Shown piece after piece: positions 62,495-64,000 of a stretch of 64,000 bases of DNA. Origin of the DNA: a bacterium (lineage in GTDB: Bacteria; Hydrothermota; UBA3073; JACQXS01; JAQTXJ01); NCBI GenBank assembly GCA_028716385.1, contig JAQUPX010000002.1, positions 1 to 64,000 of the forward strand, in the 5' to 3' direction. A program made the translations under genes and the position numbers. How positions within the stretch are numbered: the first letter of the stretch is position 1; each line of letters opens with the position of its first letter. The notes below the pieces were generated by a model. The model had not been told where the DNA came from. It was given only the letters and a program-made list of their open reading frames with translations, and searched no databases.

Positions 62495-63952
62495 ATGATT
62501 TGTGAAAGTAAGAATGTAAAAAGTTTTCTGAAGAAAACATTATTAGCGATTGTTTTTGGTTTGATTGTTATGCCGGTATATGCAAGCGGACCGGATACTT
62601 TATGGACAAGAATTTATGGTGGGGATGAATGGGATTGGGGAAATTCTATACAGGAGTGTTCTGGAACAGGCGGGTATATAGTTACCGGAGGAACGTGGTC
62701 ATTTGGGGTGGGAAAATCGGATGTTTATCTAGTAAGGATAAATTCGTCAGGTGATTCAGTTTGGGCAAGAAATTATGGATGGACGGATTATGAAGAAGGG
62801 CGTTGTGTTCAGAAATGTGGAGGCGGATATATAATTGCAGGTGAAATTGGCAGTCTATCCACGGATGTTCTTTTATTAAAAGTTAATGAGGATGGCGATT
62901 CATCATGGGCGGTAACTTTTGGTGGAAGCCAGAGCGAGTTTGGCCGTTCTATTCAAGTTTGCACGGATGGGAGTTTTATAATTGCAGGGTATACGAATTC
63001 TTTTGGCGCAGGTAAAAACGACGTGTATGTTATAAAAGCAAATTCTTTTGGAGATACGATATGGACGAGGACTTTTGGAGGGACAGAAGACGATTATGGT
63101 TATTCCATAGCGAAATGCGCGGACGGTAATTTTGTCATTGCAGGTTCCAGCAGAGTTACTACTTATGATGATGTCTATCTTATAAAAATAAGTTCAAGCG
63201 GAGATACTTTGTGGACAAGGACTTTTGGAAAGAGTAACAATGATTGCGCTTATGATGTTAAGCAATGTGACGATGGCGGGTTTATTGTTACGGGATATAC
63301 AAAAACAGGAAGTGAAAAGGTGTATCTGATAAAAACAAATTCTTCAGGAGATACTTTATGGACAAGAACTTATGGTAAAACCGGGGATGATAGGGGATAT
63401 TCCGTCCGGGAGTGTAATGATAATGGATTTATTATTAGCGGATATACCTCAACTTTAGGTGGCACATGGGAAGATGTTTACGTTATAAAGACAGATTCCA
63501 CAGGGGATACTTTGTGGACAAGGACTTTTGGAAAGAATGGTGACGATAGAGGAAATTCTATTATACAATGTTCTGACGACGGATATATAGTTGCAGGGGT
63601 AGGAGAATATTTTACTTCCGGGCAAACAGATATGTATATTATAAGAATGGGTTCAGTAGGAATAAAAGAAATTGACAAAAGCATATCTAATAATTATGTA
63701 TTATATCAAAATTATCCTAATCCGTTCTCGGATAGGACTGTTATTAAGTATAAAGTACCGAACAGGAGTAATGTGGCGATGAAAGTTTATAGTTTGTCCG
63801 GTAAGTTGGTAAAGACAATTTTAAATGGAGAAGTAGGGGCAGGTTCTCATACAGTGTGTTTAGATAAAAAGGATATAAAATCAGGTATTTATTTTTATAG
63901 TCTTGAAATTGGAAATTATAAAGAAATTAAGAAATTAACTGTATTAAAATAA
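62495..63952 (+). CDS. Secreted beta-propeller-like repeat protein with type IX sorting domain (paralogue)
   Basis: 485 aa. Signal peptide (about 1-31, PVYASG). About seven repeats of the form DTLWTRTFGKSNNDCAYDV, DDGGFIVTGYT, DVYLIKTNSSG, then a Por sorting domain (LYQNYPNPFSDRTVIKYKV to GIYFYSLEIGNYKEIKK). Same family as the protein at 15222, but here many strands carry QC or EC (IQCSDDG, RECNDN, AKCADG), giving regularly spaced cysteines absent from the other copy. AGGGGGAAAAA before the ATG. Surface or extracellular; ligand unknown. Confidence 0.88.
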   Translation: MICESKNVKSFLKKTLLAIVFGLIVMPVYASGPDTLWTRIYGGDEWDWGNSIQECSGTGGYIVTGGTWSFGVGKSDVYLVRINSSGDSVWARNYGWTDYEEGRCVQKCGGGYIIAGEIGSLSTDVLLLKVNEDGDSSWAVTFGGSQSEFGRSIQVCTDGSFIIAGYTNSFGAGKNDVYVIKANSFGDTIWTRTFGGTEDDYGYSIAKCADGNFVIAGSSRVTTYDDVYLIKISSSGDTLWTRTFGKSNNDCAYDVKQCDDGGFIVTGYTKTGSEKVYLIKTNSSGDTLWTRTYGKTGDDRGYSVRECNDNGFIISGYTSTLGGTWEDVYVIKTDSTGDTLWTRTFGKNGDDRGNSIIQCSDDGYIVAGVGEYFTSGQTDMYIIRMGSVGIKEIDKSISNNYVLYQNYPNPFSDRTVIKYKVPNRSNVAMKVYSLSGKLVKTILNGEVGAGSHTVCLDKKDIKSGIYFYSLEIGNYKEIKKLTVLK

Positions 63953-63963
63953 TAGGGGGGTAT

Positions 63964-64000
63964 ATGCGTAGAATTCTTTTATTAGTAATGGTTGTGTTAG
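63964..64000 (+). CDS. Start of a further exported protein (truncated by window end)
   Basis: ATG 4 bases after AGGGGGG. The twelve visible codons read MRRILLLVMVVL, a signal-peptide start. 11 bp after the previous stop, so probably the next cargo gene in an operon. Confidence 0.6.
   Translation, partial: MRRILLLVMVVL

Noticed and set aside
1-64000. CRISPR arrays, rRNA genes, prophage or complete insertion sequences
   Set aside because: No regularly spaced identical repeats with unique spacers, no rRNA-like stretches, and no transposase or phage gene among the readable frames.

Overview
The window is a 64 kb AT-rich bacterial chromosome segment that is dense in genes. Six encoded proteins carry a signal peptide and a C-terminal type IX secretion (Por) or FlgD-like sorting domain. 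Together with a phosphate porin, lipoproteins and many long beta-propeller or Ig-like secreted proteins, this points to a Gram-negative member of the Fibrobacteres-Chlorobi-Bacteroidetes neighbourhood, most likely an uncultured WOR-3/Stahlbacteria/TA06-type lineage. That placement is inference from domain style, not from a marker gene. Many genes have a TTGAC(A/T) box, a -10 hexamer and then the ATG only 4 to 9 bases later, so leaderless mRNAs look common; other genes have strong AGGAGG-type ribosome sites.

Layout. 1-7 kb: the end of a GT4 glycosyltransferase, then two large secreted proteases (subtilisin S8 and gingipain-like C25) on the minus strand. 7-10.6 kb: a partial 7-deazaguanine (queuosine) cluster (queE, queC, folE2) and an iron alcohol dehydrogenase. 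10.6-15 kb: tRNA-Ala(GGC) with a lipoprotein and a TPR protein behind it, then acpP-fabF. 15-31 kb: secreted propeller, lamin-tail and LVIVD proteins, housekeeping genes (NrdG-like radical SAM, nucleoside phosphorylase, radC, mtgA, fmt, a flavodoxin-like reductase) and several unknowns, separated by repeat-filled gaps of 230-690 bp. 31-39 kb: an internally duplicated CPBP protease and a pair of DUF3857/transglutaminase proteins, one active and one dead.

39-55 kb is a phosphate island. It holds a DUF47-PiT pair on the plus strand. On the minus strand lie two complete Pst transporters, a phosphate-type porin, two phoU genes, phoB-phoR, an arsenate reductase and two very small membrane ORFs. The upstream Pst operon (pstS2-pstC2-pstA2) ends in two adjacent, different pstB genes. 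One has lost the ABC signature. The other has lost the Q-loop Gln and the H-loop His but keeps the signature. This complementary decay predicts a heterodimeric ATPase with one working and one degenerate site, and I consider it the most interesting item in the window.

55-64 kb: an OFA-family MFS carrier, an aminotransferase next to a tyrosine phenol-lyase-like enzyme, manC, guaA, an orphan hypC, another propeller cargo protein and the first codons of a further secreted protein. Intergenic DNA carries several families of short palindromes (ATTCCCGC-GAAA-GCGGGAAT, CCTGCC-GGCAGG, ATCCCGCC-GGCGGGAT, stem-TTTA-stem) and a roughly 12-bp periodic CTCTGTG/ATCCGTG repeat. Some palindromes have entered coding sequence (pstB1 N-terminus, linker of one propeller protein).
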